Source of the DNA: Sphingobium algorifonticola
Lineage (GTDB): Bacteria; Pseudomonadota; Alphaproteobacteria; Sphingomonadales; Sphingomonadaceae
Direction of reading: 5' to 3'
DNA: 64,000 bases
Assembly (NCBI RefSeq): GCF_004005485.1
Contig: NZ_RZUL01000006.1
Span: 100,964 to 164,963 of the forward strand
Positions 45,201-54,500 of the stretch are shown here, piece by piece. A program made the position numbers and the translations under genes. Position 1 is the stretch's first letter. The number at the start of each line of letters is the position of its first letter. The notes under the pieces were generated by a model that did no database searches, was not told the origin of the DNA, and saw only the letters and a program-made list of their open reading frames with translations.

Positions 45201-45320
45201 CCCCAGCGCCATGTAGGAAAACAGGCCCGCAACGGCCGCCAGCACAAGCAGGAAGCCGACCATCTGCTGATGGGTGAGCGCCCAGCGGGACAGGTTCATG
45301 CCCTTCATGTCGATGCTCAT
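42225..45320 (-). CDS. RND efflux transporter, inner membrane pump
   Basis: A 1031-residue RND transporter with the usual 12 membrane helices and two large periplasmic loops. Features seen: N-terminal helix with FLLVLAAVAGLFSYMALGRKEDPEFTV, the porter-domain WPGATAQQM and LPDGVVGP, GIDLQRISLGALIIALGLLVDDAIIVVEA in TM4 (acidic proton-relay residues), and the C-terminal LTALAAILAMIPL. The sequence around WPGATAQQM and the KEDPEF motif fit the multidrug/HAE-1-like branch of the AcrB family rather than heavy-metal CzcA pumps. Start ATG 45320 overlaps the adaptor stop. Substrates cannot be told from sequence. Confidence 0.93.
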   Translation of the reverse strand: MSIDMKGMNLSRWALTHQQMVGFLLVLAAVAGLFSYMALGRKEDPEFTVKTMMITVGWPGATAQQMSQQVIKPLETVLTENIAEIDYVKSKARPGQATLNITLISTVKSSAVPDIWYRIRKTVTDNRADLPDGVVGPAFNDEFGTTYGNIYAVTGDGFSYPVLKRYAETLRDRIQALPDVAKTQIIGAQDEAIYVTYDSARLAMSGISAQAIADALDTTNAVAASGIVEAGAERVRMQVTGDFASVEAIAATPIVANGKSVRLDAIARVERKPVDPATFRMRFGAKDAVGVGISLRSDGDVARLGEDLKRTIAALQSEMPVGVGIHTVSDQTHVVDESVGEFTTSLIEAIVIVLAVNFLSLGWRPGIVVALCIPLVLAMTFLCMLYMGIDLQRISLGALIIALGLLVDDAIIVVEAVATHLEAGWTRTRAAVSAYSVTAVPMLVGTLITVAGFLPIAMSKATASEYVISLFQVIAISLVLSWIVAVIFTPFIAYHLLPQRADARDDAGEPEEQYEGRFYGWFRRVLDRCLDRRKTVVAVALAMFVGSMLLFQIGVPRQFFPASDRPELVIDLQLSQNASFAQTQAVAARMEKLLACDDRVTSTTAYVGGGSPRFYLPLNVQTPDITLAELVLQTRDEEAREGVIASIQSLFATHFPEARGRVSRLENGPSVGQPVQYRVAGPDLAQIMPVAKKLEELIRADSHARDVNSDLGEPLKAIRVDLDQDKVRALGLSTQAVQQSLQAAIGGAGTTSFRDRDLALDVVLRLSAAERTDLGRIANLPISTPNGAVPLAQLGHVSAGSEPAVIYQRNRQPTITISADVEGEQASDLTKRIEPQIAALRRDLPSGASIVKGGSEEQSSINQKATMAAVPFAIFVIVILLMLQLQNVKRMLVVLATGPLALIGVALIMALFRIPFGFVAMLGSLALFGMVLRNSVILIAQIDTLSGHGLAMREAVREAAVHRLRPILLTALAAILAMIPLTRSTFWGPMAWAIMGGLMVATILTLIVLPALYELVFDRPQHRADSQEISA

Positions 45321-46390
45321 GACTGCGGCACCTGCACGATACGAACCTTCTCGCCCGCACGCAGCAGATGCACCCCGGCCGTGACGATGGTCTCGCCCGG
45401 TTTCAGGCCGGACCGGATGGTCAGCATGTCGCCCTGCGCCGCGCCGATCTGCACGGCGCGCGGCTGCACCACCATCGTTCGCCGGTCGAGTACCCAAGCC
45501 TGCGCGCGTCCGTTGGATTGCAGCACGGCGGTCAGCGGCACGCGGACGGCGGCATCGCCGGCATCGCCTTCGACCCGCAATTCGGCGGTTTCGCCCATCA
45601 GCAGCGCCTGTGCCGGCGCATCGACGGACAGGCGTGCCGCAAAGGTCCGCGTCGCAGGATCGGCAGCGCCCGATATGCTGCGGAGCCTGGCAGCATAACG
45701 CCGGCCCGGGCTGCTCCACACGCTCACACTCAATCGTGAGGCGGACCGGATCCGGTCCAGACTGCCTTCCGGGAGCGCCACCGCGATTTCCGGCCGGGAC
45801 GGATCGGCCAGCGTCACGATCGCCTGTCCCGCGCCCACGACCTGACCAACCTCGCCCTGAATCTGCGTGACGACGCCGGCGCGCGGCGCCGTGAGGACGG
45901 TGCGGCCCAGCTGCGCCGATGCCGTTCCGCTCTGGGCGCCGGCGGCACGCAACTGCGCCTGCGCCTGAACGGCCGCCGCCTTCTGCTGATCGAACTCTGC
46001 GGGGGAAATGAAGCCTTGCTTCAGCAATTCGCGCGACCGCGCCAGATCAGCCTGCTGCACGGCGGCGGCGGTCCGGGCCGAACCGCTCTGCGCCGCCGCG
46101 CTGTCCAGCGCCCGCGCATAATCGCTGTTGTCGAGACGCAGCAACGTCTGGCCCGCATGGACGCTGCTGCCAAGGTCGACCCTGCGCTCGACGATCCGGC
46201 CCGCCACTTCGAAACCGATCTGGCTTTCGAAGGCGGACCGGATTTCGCCGGCATAGGTTGTGCCGATGCCGGCATCGGCGCGAATGCGCTGGACGGCCAC
46301 GGCGCGTCGTTCATCCCTGACCTGCGGCTCATCCCGACAGGCCGGAAGCAGCAGCAACGCGATCGGTACGATATGGGCAAAACGTGCCAT
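45317..46390 (-). CDS. RND periplasmic adaptor (membrane fusion protein), lipoprotein
   Basis: A 357-residue membrane fusion protein. The N-terminus is a lipoprotein signal (IALLLLPACRDEP) that would anchor it in the inner membrane. The barrel-sandwich halves flank an alpha-helical hairpin (GRIVERRVDLGSSVHAGQTLLRLD and LTAPRAGVVTQIQGEVGQVVGAGQAIVTLAD). A beta-barrel (GSLDRIRSASRLSVSVWSS) and membrane-proximal domain follow. The chosen start (46390) precedes the lipobox; the frame up to 46570 has no support. It is first in the operon adaptor-pump-TolC, each junction overlapping by 4 nt. Confidence 0.9.
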   Translation of the reverse strand: MARFAHIVPIALLLLPACRDEPQVRDERRAVAVQRIRADAGIGTTYAGEIRSAFESQIGFEVAGRIVERRVDLGSSVHAGQTLLRLDNSDYARALDSAAAQSGSARTAAAVQQADLARSRELLKQGFISPAEFDQQKAAAVQAQAQLRAAGAQSGTASAQLGRTVLTAPRAGVVTQIQGEVGQVVGAGQAIVTLADPSRPEIAVALPEGSLDRIRSASRLSVSVWSSPGRRYAARLRSISGAADPATRTFAARLSVDAPAQALLMGETAELRVEGDAGDAAVRVPLTAVLQSNGRAQAWVLDRRTMVVQPRAVQIGAAQGDMLTIRSGLKPGETIVTAGVHLLRAGEKVRIVQVPQS

Positions 46391-46529
46391 TCCATCCCCA
46401 TGGGAAAAGGCCGCCGAGGCAGGCCGGTTCATGCAAGGCCAAGGGAATGGAGCAGGTCTGCAACCATCTGATACGCACTTTGTAACGCTATGTAACAGGC
46501 TCGCGGCGCTAGGCGCGCGTTCAGCCTGG

Positions 46530-46940
46530 TCAGTCGCCGATAGTGCCGGACCATGAGGCCGACCCGCCATTGGGACCGGTCATGTTGCGATGATAGGTTG
46601 CGGTCCCATCGCCATTGGCTGTCGCGCTGGTCGATCGCCCCCAGCTTTTTCCGCTGTTGGTCACATGACTGGTGGAGCCGTGGAACTGCCCGTCCTGCGC
46701 CTGATACCCGCGCTGGCTGCTGAAGCCACGTCCGTCATTGGTCTGGACATTGCGGGTCATGGCTGCCTGCCCGCCGCCGCGCGAGGCGTTGTAGCTGCTG
46801 TGCAGCCCTCGCCCATTCGGCCCCTGCACGTTGCGGCTGTGGCTATATTGAAAGGAACGGTTGCGGGCTTCGGCCGTCGATATGCTGGCTGCGATGGCCA
46901 GGGTCGAAACGATGATCGTGGTGAATTGGCGCAATGTCAT
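46530..46940 (-). CDS. Secreted Asn/Gly/Ser-rich protein
   Basis: A 136-residue exported protein. The signal peptide (TIIVSTLAIAASISTAEA) ends at AEA-RN. The mature chain has low-complexity repeats of the form SRNVQGPNGRGLHSS, TRNVQTNDGRGFSS and HRNMTGPNGGSASWSG, that is three or four copies of an xRNxxGPNGRG unit. It looks like a small periplasmic or surface beta protein. No enzyme motifs. It lies upstream of the adaptor operon in the same direction, separated by about 140 nt. Confidence 0.72.
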   Translation of the reverse strand: MTLRQFTTIIVSTLAIAASISTAEARNRSFQYSHSRNVQGPNGRGLHSSYNASRGGGQAAMTRNVQTNDGRGFSSQRGYQAQDGQFHGSTSHVTNSGKSWGRSTSATANGDGTATYHRNMTGPNGGSASWSGTIGD

Positions 46941-47164
46941 GAAGCATACTCCTTCTCCGCGTCAGCAAAAGGCGCGGGACAGGACATGTCGCACCGGGCC
47001 GTGAACGGCCTTGCCGCATAATGTGTCGGATATTTGCAGCGGGATCGGGCGCCGGATCGCGCTGTTACAAACTGTAATCTGTCTTCACCTGGGGATCGAA
47101 CATGCTGCGGTGGCGCGCGCTATATCGGCCACGCTCATTTTGGGCCTGATACAAGGAGAATGAC

Positions 47165-47422
47165 ATGAAATATCTGACGATCGCCCTGTCGCTGGCCGCC
47201 GCGGTCATCGCCCAGAGCCCGACCGCCATGGCGCAGGATGCGTCGGCAAAGGCCAGGGAAATGTTCATCAAGGCCGACACCAATCAGGATGGCGCGCTGT
47301 CGCTGGAAGAATGGAAGGCGGCCGGTCGCCGCGATCGTGGTTTCGCGATGATCGACGCCGACAAGGACGGCAAGATCACACCGGACGAACTGCGCGCCGC
47401 CGCCGCAAAACGTGGCAAATGA
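47165..47422 (+). CDS. Periplasmic EF-hand protein
   Basis: An 85-residue protein with a signal peptide (MKYLTIALSLAAAVIAQSPTAMA) and two EF-hands. The first calcium loop is DTNQDGALSLEE and the second DADKDGKITPDE; both carry Asp at positions 1, 3 and 5, Gly at 6 and Glu at 12. It should bind calcium in the periplasm. AAGGAGA lies just before the ATG. It precedes the response regulator and sensor kinase genes in the same direction and could report divalent ions to that system, but this is speculation. Confidence 0.85.
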   Translation: MKYLTIALSLAAAVIAQSPTAMAQDASAKAREMFIKADTNQDGALSLEEWKAAGRRDRGFAMIDADKDGKITPDELRAAAAKRGK

Positions 47423-47503
47423 TCAATTGCCCCTGGAACCATGCTAGATGGTTCCGGGGGCGCTGCACCATCGGCACAGGCGCTGACGACAAAGAGGTAT
47501 GGC

Positions 47504-48241
47504 ATGGTGGCCGAAACGCAGGCATCAAATGGCAAGGTCGCGATTGTCGAGGATGATCCCGGCATTCGAGATCTGGTGCGCATGTTGCTGACCCGTGAGG
47601 GGTTTGAAGTCCTGGCCATGGAAAATTCGGCCGGCCTCGACGTCGATGGCGTGCTGGAACGGCTCGATTGCCTGATCCTCGACCTGATGTTGCCCGGCGA
47701 GGATGGGCTGGAAATATGCCAGCGCCTGCGCGCCCGCTGGCCGCGCCTGCCGATCCTGATCGTCACGGCGAAGGACGATCCGATCGACCGGATCATCGGG
47801 TTGGAAATCGGCGCCGACGATTATCTCGCCAAGCCGTTCAACAAGCGGGAATTGCTGGCGCGGCTGCGCTCCATCATTCGCCGGACCCGTGACATAGACA
47901 CGGCCGTCAGCGAGGAGAATGGCGACAGTTTCCGGTTTGACGGCTGGCTGCTGCGCCTGGGAGCCCGCGATCTGACCAACCCGGCGGGCGAGCCGGTGGG
48001 CCTGACCACCAGCGAATTCGACCTGCTCCATGCGCTGGTGCTACACCCACGCCGCATCCTGTCGCGCGAACTGCTGATCGACTGGACACGAGGCGGTCAT
48101 GCCAGTCCGGTCGATCGCGTCATCGACGTGCAGATGAGCCGGCTTCGGCGCAAGCTGGGCGACGATCCGCGCGAACCCGTGATGATCCGGACCGTGCGGG
48201 GCGACGGCTATCTGTTCGCACCGGCCGTCACCCGATGCTGA
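47504..48241 (+). CDS. OmpR-family response regulator
   Basis: A 245-residue regulator. The receiver has acidic residues in VAIVEDDPG, the phospho-Asp in CLILDLMLPGEDG, Thr in LIVTAKDD and Lys in DYLAKPFNKREL. The C-terminal OmpR-type winged helix includes LTTSEFDLLHALVLHPRRILSRELLIDW, RVIDVQMSRLRRKLGD and IRTVRGDGYLFAP. GAGG precedes ATG 47504; the longer frame from 47441 is not supported. Its end overlaps the sensor kinase start by 7 nt. The adjacent RND operon is the likely target. Confidence 0.9.
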   Translation: MVAETQASNGKVAIVEDDPGIRDLVRMLLTREGFEVLAMENSAGLDVDGVLERLDCLILDLMLPGEDGLEICQRLRARWPRLPILIVTAKDDPIDRIIGLEIGADDYLAKPFNKRELLARLRSIIRRTRDIDTAVSEENGDSFRFDGWLLRLGARDLTNPAGEPVGLTTSEFDLLHALVLHPRRILSRELLIDWTRGGHASPVDRVIDVQMSRLRRKLGDDPREPVMIRTVRGDGYLFAPAVTRC

Positions 48242-49581
48242 AGCTGCGCCCGCCCCGGTTGCGAGAGCGGATAGGCCTCATCGTCCTGCTCCATCTGCTG
48301 GCCATGATTGCCGTCATTCTGCTGTTCCTAGAACAGACGGACATGCGCAAGATGGCCCCGCTATATCGGGTGCCCGTTCCCGAAAAGGTCGCTTTGGTCG
48401 TCACCGCATTCGAACGCACGCCGCCCAGATCGCATCCCGATCTTGTCCGCGCCTTTTCCGATGCGACCATGCGCGTCACCATGCTGGCGGCACTGCCTGC
48501 GGGCCAGGCATCCTCTGCCACGCCCGCGACCCTGTCCCGCTATCAGGAGGCTTTGGGCGGCAGGCCATTTCGCATCGAAACATCAGGCGATATCGGCCCC
48601 GCAGACCTCAACATGCGCCCCGCCGTCACGATGAACCCCGTGCGGATATCGGTCGCCCTGTCCGGCGGCGATGCCATCATGATCGAACAGATGGTCGCAG
48701 CGCCGCTGACCAAGATCGTCAACAATCTGATGCTCTTCCTGGCGGCGGTTGCGATTGTCGATATCGCTGTCATCCTGTGGCTGGCCGCGCAGACGACGCG
48801 GCCTGTCGAACGGCTGGCCCGCGCTGTCCGCGAGGACAGGCTGGATGCGCTGAAGCCCGACGGCCCGCGCGAGATCGTGGAACTGGGCGAAGCGTTCCGG
48901 CAATTGCGCCAGCATCTGCGGACGCTGCTTGATGAACGAACGCGCATGCTCGCGGCCATCGCACATGATTATCGCACCTATCTGACCCGCATGGACCTGC
49001 GCAGCGAATTTATCGAGGATGAGGAGCAGCGCGCGCTGGCGGCCAAGGATATCGAGGAAATGCGCGACCTGCTGAGCGACACGCTTACCTTCGCATGGGA
49101 ATCGGCCGCGACCGACCTGGACATGGCGACATGCGACATTCGCGCCGAACTGGCGCTGGTCGCCGAAGAGCGCCTACAGCGCAACCAGCATGTGGACGTC
49201 GCGCCCCTGCCCCATGCCGTCCATGCCCATGTCTCCCATATTTCCTTCCAGCGCATGATGGCCAACCTGCTGGACAATGCGGTTCGCTACGGCGGCGGAC
49301 AGGCGCGTATCCTTGTCGAACCCGACGGCCCGTTCATCCGCATCATGGTGGAGGATGACGGCCCCGGCGTACCCGAACCCAGCCTGCCGCGCCTGACCGA
49401 ACCGTTCGAGCGGCTCGAGCCGTCGCGCGCGCGCAGGACGGGGGGCGTGGGCCTTGGCCTGTCGATCGTCCAGGCACTGACCCAGCGCTACCGGGGCGAC
49501 CTGGTGCTGGAAAATCGCGCGGAAGGCGGGTTTCGCGCCATCCTGTTGCTCCGCAGTGCAGGAGGAACCGGACCGGCATGA
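48235..49581 (+). CDS. EnvZ-like sensor histidine kinase
   Basis: A 448-residue membrane sensor kinase. One helix near the N-terminus (IGLIVLLHLLAMIAVILLFLEQ) and a second (IVNNLMLFLAAVAIVDIAVILWLAAQT) enclose a periplasmic sensor of about 130 residues, followed by HAMP (RPVERLARAVREDRL). The H-box reads AIAHDYRTYLTRM; in the EnvZ class the usual form is HDLRTPLTR, so the conserved Pro is replaced by Tyr. The ATPase region is complete (NLLDNAVRYGG, DDGPGVP, GVGLGLSIVQ). It is translationally coupled to the response regulator. The sensed signal is unknown. Confidence 0.88.
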   Translation: MLKLRPPRLRERIGLIVLLHLLAMIAVILLFLEQTDMRKMAPLYRVPVPEKVALVVTAFERTPPRSHPDLVRAFSDATMRVTMLAALPAGQASSATPATLSRYQEALGGRPFRIETSGDIGPADLNMRPAVTMNPVRISVALSGGDAIMIEQMVAAPLTKIVNNLMLFLAAVAIVDIAVILWLAAQTTRPVERLARAVREDRLDALKPDGPREIVELGEAFRQLRQHLRTLLDERTRMLAAIAHDYRTYLTRMDLRSEFIEDEEQRALAAKDIEEMRDLLSDTLTFAWESAATDLDMATCDIRAELALVAEERLQRNQHVDVAPLPHAVHAHVSHISFQRMMANLLDNAVRYGGGQARILVEPDGPFIRIMVEDDGPGVPEPSLPRLTEPFERLEPSRARRTGGVGLGLSIVQALTQRYRGDLVLENRAEGGFRAILLLRSAGGTGPA

Positions 49582-49662
49582 CCGACACGGACTGATACAT
49601 GGCACCCGACCGGATGATGCAAAGGCCATCCATATCAGGCTTCCCACCCAAGGAGTCCGATC

Positions 49663-50160
49663 ATGCCCCGGTTTTTCAATCCCCAATCCCTCACGAAGCA
49701 CGGTGTCAGCGTCAGCGCCGCTTTTGCAGGCAGCGCGACCCTGTTCCTGTCCGTCATGGCCATCATGGCCAGTCCCGCCGCAGAGGCGCAGGTCGTCCGG
49801 CATACGACCGTCGCGCCCCGCGCCGGGGTCGTGCACAGCCGCACCGTCATCGTCGATCGCGGCCGTCCCGGCTGGTGGCGCGGCCACCCCGGATTTGTCC
49901 ATTATCACGGGCCGCGCCATGGCCATTATTTCGCGCCCGGCTACGGCTATTACCCCATCCCGCCCAGACATGCGCATAGCGTTTGGATCGTCGGTGGCAC
50001 CCTCCCCCTGTCGATGCGCCATTATGTCGTCGTCAATCCGGTCGGCTATGGACTGTCCCCAGCACCGACCGGCCATATCTGGTGCTATGCGGGAACGAAT
50101 TTCGTGCTGATCTCCCGAAACACCGGCGTCATCATTCAGTCCGTTGCCGGTGGTTGGTGA
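49663..50160 (+). CDS. RcnB-like periplasmic protein
   Basis: A 165-residue exported protein. The signal region is long (SAAFAGSATLFLSVMAIMASPAAEA). The mature N-terminal half is rich in His, Gly, Pro and Tyr (WWRGHPGFVHYHGPRHGHYFAPGYGYYP), which suggests metal binding. The C-terminal half contains LPLSMRHYVVVNPVGYGLSPAPTGHIWCYAGTNFVLIS, matching the RcnB family pattern (nickel/cobalt homeostasis protein in E. coli). It follows the kinase gene by 80 nt. Together with the EF-hand protein and pump this gives the block a metal- or envelope-stress flavour. Confidence 0.78.
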   Translation: MPRFFNPQSLTKHGVSVSAAFAGSATLFLSVMAIMASPAAEAQVVRHTTVAPRAGVVHSRTVIVDRGRPGWWRGHPGFVHYHGPRHGHYFAPGYGYYPIPPRHAHSVWIVGGTLPLSMRHYVVVNPVGYGLSPAPTGHIWCYAGTNFVLISRNTGVIIQSVAGGW

Positions 50161-50172
50161 AAAAGCGACACT

Positions 50173-50199
50173 CGCTGGCAGTGCTTCTGACTGCCAGCG
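50173..50199. terminator. 10-bp hairpin after the RcnB-like gene
   Basis: CGCTGGCAGT (50173-50182) pairs perfectly with 50190-50199, loop 7 nt. It starts 12 nt past the stop codon. There is no strong T-run, so termination may need other factors. Confidence 0.5.
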
Positions 50200-50297
50200 G
50201 CCCATACGGTCTTTCCGCTAACGTCAGCTTTCGTCGAATTCCGCCGCTCGGCTCCTTGCTACGGAAACGGCGGAAATGTCCCACGCGTCGCGAAGTT

Positions 50298-50322
50298 GGC
50301 CCCTCGCCGAAGGCGAGGAGCC
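50298..50322 (-). terminator. Hairpin terminator of recombinase copy 1
   Basis: An 11-bp stem with one mismatch (50298-50308 with 50312-50322, loop GAA) lies 7 nt past the recombinase stop on the minus strand. A similar hairpin follows copy 2 at 58030-58059, showing that the homologous block includes this element. Confidence 0.6.
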
Positions 50323-50328
50323 GATTGG

Positions 50329-50960
50329 TCAAATTTCTGTATTCTCGGCGAGAGCAAGCGCATCTTCCACGTCAGTCCCGAGATAACGCACCGTATTCTC
50401 GATCTTGCTATGCCCGAGAAGGATCTGGACGGCACGAAGATTGCCGATTGCCCTGTAGATGATCGATGCCTTTGTTCGCCGAAGTGAGTGCGTACCATAA
50501 TCGCTTCGCATCAGACCGACCCCTGTTACCCATTCATCGACGAGCCGGGCGTACTGACGTGTGCTAAGATGCCCGTTATGGTCAACCCGACTGGGAAAGA
50601 CATAGTCATCGACCGTGCCACCCCGGCGATCGAGCCAAGCCAGCAGGCTGGCCCGAGCGTCGGGGAGCAGTTCGAACTGAACGGGTCGACCTGTTTTCTG
50701 CTGCATGACGATCGCACGCGTTCGGATCTGCCCGCCGCTGACGATGTCGCCGATCTTCATCTGCACTAGGTCACAGCCCCGAAGTTTGCTGTCGATCGCC
50801 AGATCAGATAGCGCCCGATCTCGCAAGCGCCGGCGCTGATTGAGGTAGAAACGAATCTCCCAGATTTGCTTCGGTTTCAGAGCGCGCTTCGCGCCTACGG
50901 TTTTTCCCGCATTCCAGACCGGGCGCTTGGTGGCGGTGGTTCAGTTTCAGACATCTCCAT
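50329..50960 (-). pseudogene. Tyrosine recombinase/integrase, copy 1, frameshifted near its start
   Basis: The main frame (50826 down to 50329) encodes the catalytic half of a small tyrosine recombinase: RGCDLVQMKIGD with the first Arg region, THSLRRTKASIIYR (HxxR box) and LLGHSKIENTVRYL (His and Tyr). Upstream the same frame reads back through KTVGAKRALKPKQIWEIRFYLNQRRRLRDRA and TATKRPVWNAG. The ATG codons at 50960 and 50954 are in a different frame and hit a stop after the GMREKP segment. One base gained or lost near 50935-50945 would restore a protein of about 200 residues. The protein probably once catalysed integration or excision. A second, truncated copy lies at 58067-58470. Confidence 0.8.
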
Positions 50961-51031
50961 GATCAATCTCCAATGTCCGGATTGGCCTTCTGAAGAACGC
51001 TGTGGAGGCTAATGAGCAGGAATGCCTCGAG

Positions 51032-51070
51032 GCACCTGCCGACCAACATACGCCGTTGATCGGCAGGTGC
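51032..51070. repeat. 11-bp inverted repeat between recombinase and STAND gene
   Basis: GCACCTGCCGA (51032-51042) pairs perfectly with 51060-51070 across 17 nt. It lies about 70 nt upstream of the recombinase gene start, the position where an attachment or core recombination site would be expected. No matching core elsewhere in the window was identified. Confidence 0.4.
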
Positions 51071-51352
51071 GGGAACGTCGGCTCGTGCCAAAATCCACCG
51101 TTCGGCGGACATAAAGCCGCCGGACTGCAACGCGCCTCAATAGTCGCCGTTCGACCGGACCGCCGCCGTTACCGAAGCCGACGTTCGTTCAGGCGGCGCA
51201 GATAGGATAAGGGGAAAATTGGAGACTCGCCGCTTTGCAGCGGCAAGATGGCGTAAGCGGACGCTTGTTCATCTGGAGCGCGACGGCAGCTACGCGCACC
51301 AATCTCGATCATTCACCGCGAGTTCCGGCGGTCCGGGCATAGTTCGGAAGTG

Positions 51353-51484
51353 ATGACTCTCGTCGAGCAGCTGCTCGATCTCTACCGGTCACCGAAGGAC
51401 TTTCCGTCGACGCCCTATGTCCGGATCAGAAAATATGGGCTTGTAGCGCCAATGCCGCTGACATTGCGACGACGGCCGCGCTAA
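51353..51484 (+). CDS. Small ORF, 43 residues, unknown
   Basis: ATG 51353 opens a frame reading MTLVEQLLDLYRSPKDFPST, then YVRIRKYGLVAPMPLTLRRRPR. It ends 40 nt before the STAND gene. The start of the chain is a plausible amphipathic helix. No clear Shine-Dalgarno. It may be a short leader gene, or the residue of a truncated gene. Confidence 0.3.
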   Translation: MTLVEQLLDLYRSPKDFPSTPYVRIRKYGLVAPMPLTLRRRPR

Positions 51485-51523
51485 ATAGCGTCAACTGCCG
51501 CCGACTGACTGGAGATATCGAGC

Positions 51524-54500
51524 TTGCCCGCATCAACAGAACGACCCCGCAAGGGCGGCGGCGGCAACGCGACGGCCTCGGGCATTTTCTATCAAGGCGG
51601 CGTCGGCGCGCTGTTCGCATCGCGAATGCTCGTTGAACTGCCGCTCGGCAATTTGCTCGGCCTCGCCGATACACGGATCAAATCGATCCGGTTCGAGACG
51701 AACGCGCCGGTCGACGATATCCTCCTCGAAACCGACCAGGGGGGGATCGTCGCGATTCAGGCGAAGTCGACGATCACGATGGGAACGGCGCTTGATAGCG
51801 TTTTGGGCTCGGTCGTCGATCAGTTCGTCCGCTTCTGGATCGCAGCGCAGGGTGGCAGCAGCCTCGAAGTTTGGGCGCGCCCGCTCGACCCGGCACGCGA
51901 CCGGCTGCTGATGGTTCACGGTCCGGGTTCTGGTGCTAAGATCGCGCGCCTTGCGCATGCGCTGGCCGGCATGCGGCCGGACGGTCCCTTGGGCGAACTG
52001 CGCGATACGTTCGAAGATCTGATCCGTCAGTCGTTCGCCAAGAACGGCCAAGCAGCCGACGCCGAGGAGATCGCCCGGCTCATCCGCTGTATCGCGTTCA
52101 TCGAGCTCGACCCTGCCGACCGCGATCGGCAACTGGCGATCGAGGCGCTGACCCCGGTGCTGGGTTCGCGCGACGAGGCCAATCGCTGCTTCGATGTGCT
52201 GTCGCAGATCTCTATCGAACAGATGAAACGCCGGGGCGGGTTCGACAGCGCGCTGCTCCGATCCGAATTGACGCGGCACGGCGTCTCGCCAGGAGCGAGC
52301 CCAACCTTTGCGCGGTCGATCGACAGGCTCATGGACTATTCCGCTGCGACCACCGTGCAGCTCGCCGCCTACGAACAGCTCACGCCCAAGGAAGGCGATC
52401 CCTTCACGCTGCAACGCGACTGCCTGCCCGACATTCTGGCAGCGGCGAGGACCGGCTCGCTGATCCTGACCGGAGAGCCCGGCTCGGGAAAGAGCGGCGT
52501 ACTCAATTCGCTATCGCGCGCGCTGGCCGCGGACGGCGCACCGGTCGTCGCGCTGGGGGTGGATCGGCTGCCGGTCGCGACGCTTAACGAACTGTCTGAT
52601 CAGCTCGGCCTTGAGCATCCCATGCTTGACGTGCTGGCCAACTGGCCGGGCAGCGGCCCGTGTTATGTCGTGATCGACGCGCTCGACGCGACGCGCGGCG
52701 GCCCGGCCGAGGCGGTGTTTAAGGCGCTGATCGCGGGCACACTCGACCTCGCTGGCCATCGCTGGCGCGTAATCGTCTCGATCCGCAGCTTCGATCTTCG
52801 CCTGGGCCGGCAGTTTCGCGAGCTTTTCAAGGGCGAGCCGCCGAGCGCGAACCTAGCCGACCCGGCATTCAAGATGGTTCGGCACGTATCGGTGCCCGAA
52901 TGGACCGACCGCGAATTCGCGGCGATCCTCGAGCGCTCGCCCGATATCGGGACCGCGATCGAGGCGAGCGGGGCGCCGCTGGCGGCCCTGGCCCGCGTAC
53001 CGTTCAACACTCGACTGCTGGCCGATCTCCTGTCGCGCGGCACCAGCCCAAGCGCCTTTGCCGGGATCGGCACGCAGGCGAGCCTGCTCGCCTATTTCTG
53101 GCTAGAGCGGGTCGAAGCCCATGGCAGCGGCGCGGCCTTATGCCTGCGCGCCACGATCGACGCGATGATCGCCACGAGCGGCCTGCACGCCGCCACCCTC
53201 GAGGTGGCGCGCCAAGTGTCAGCAAGCGACCTCGATCAGATGGAACATGAGGGCGTGCTGGTCCGCTCGAACAACGGCCGGGACCTGGCGTTTCGCCATC
53301 ATATCCTGTTCGACTTCGCCGCCAGCCGGTTGCTGCTCGACCCGTCCGACCCCAAGGCGCTTGGCGCGCGGCTGGTCGGGCCGGCCGCGCTCGCCTTGGC
53401 GCCCGCGCTCGGCTTCGTCCTCAACGAGGCCTGGGCCGCGAACGAAGACCATCGCGATTTCTGGCGGATCGCGCTCGCGGTGGCCGGCGACAGCGCGGCC
53501 GACCCGATTGCCCGCAGCGTCATCGCCCGCCAAGCCGCGGAATTGCCGGTCGTGCGCGCCGACACCGCGGCGCTCGTTGACGCCATGAAGGTGCCGGCGA
53601 CGCGCGAGGCTGCCGTCCGCGTGGTGCGCAACCTCTTGGGCGCGCTCTCGGTACGCGCCGAAGACGGTGCCGCGATCGTCGTCGCGCCGTGGCTGACCCT
53701 CGCGAATGCCCTGCCCGCCCTGATCGCGGCCGGCTGGGACGAGCCGATCGGCTCGCTCCGCGTGCTGCTCTATGTCCTGCTCAAGCAAAAGGACCTCTCG
53801 CCCGCCGAGCGCAGCGAGTTGGGCTCGGCCGCGCGCGCGTTTCTGGCGATCGCGCTCGTCAATCCGAGCGCCTTCCCCCAATCGGCGATCCAGTTCGTCG
53901 GCCAGACGTTCGACACCGATATCGCGGCATCGCGGGCGGCGCTCGGCCAATTGATGACGCCGGAGCGGCTGGCGGTTCATGCAGCGACCGACATGCCCGC
54001 TCTGTCACGCGAAATCGGCAAGATCAGCGCGGCCGATCCCGAATTCGCGGCGGCGATCTACCAACAGATCTTCGCCTATGACGTCACCGACGAAGCGAAG
54101 ACCAGTCTCGGTAACAGCCAGATTTTGGCGCTGACGTCGACGCGCCGGCAGGATTATTCGCTCGCCCGCTACGCGCTGGCGGAAGCCTTTCCCGATTTTC
54201 TCGCGGCCCATCCCGCCGCCGCTATCACGGCGATGCTCGCATCGGTCGAGAGCCAGGCCGGCCGTGAGACCGGCGCCGACCTTGCCCGTGTCGAGGACGT
54301 GGCAACGAGCGCGGGCACCTTCCCGTTGGTCGCCGACCTCAGCTATGTCTGGGCGTGGGACATCGAGGATCGGCATCCATCGGACGCCGAAAAGCTCCTC
54401 CAGGCCACGCTGACCTTCCTGGCGGAGGCGCCGCCCGAGCGGGCCAGCGAAGCAGCGGCGCTGATCCGCGCGGGCGCCCGATACGGGATCGTCTGGTCGC

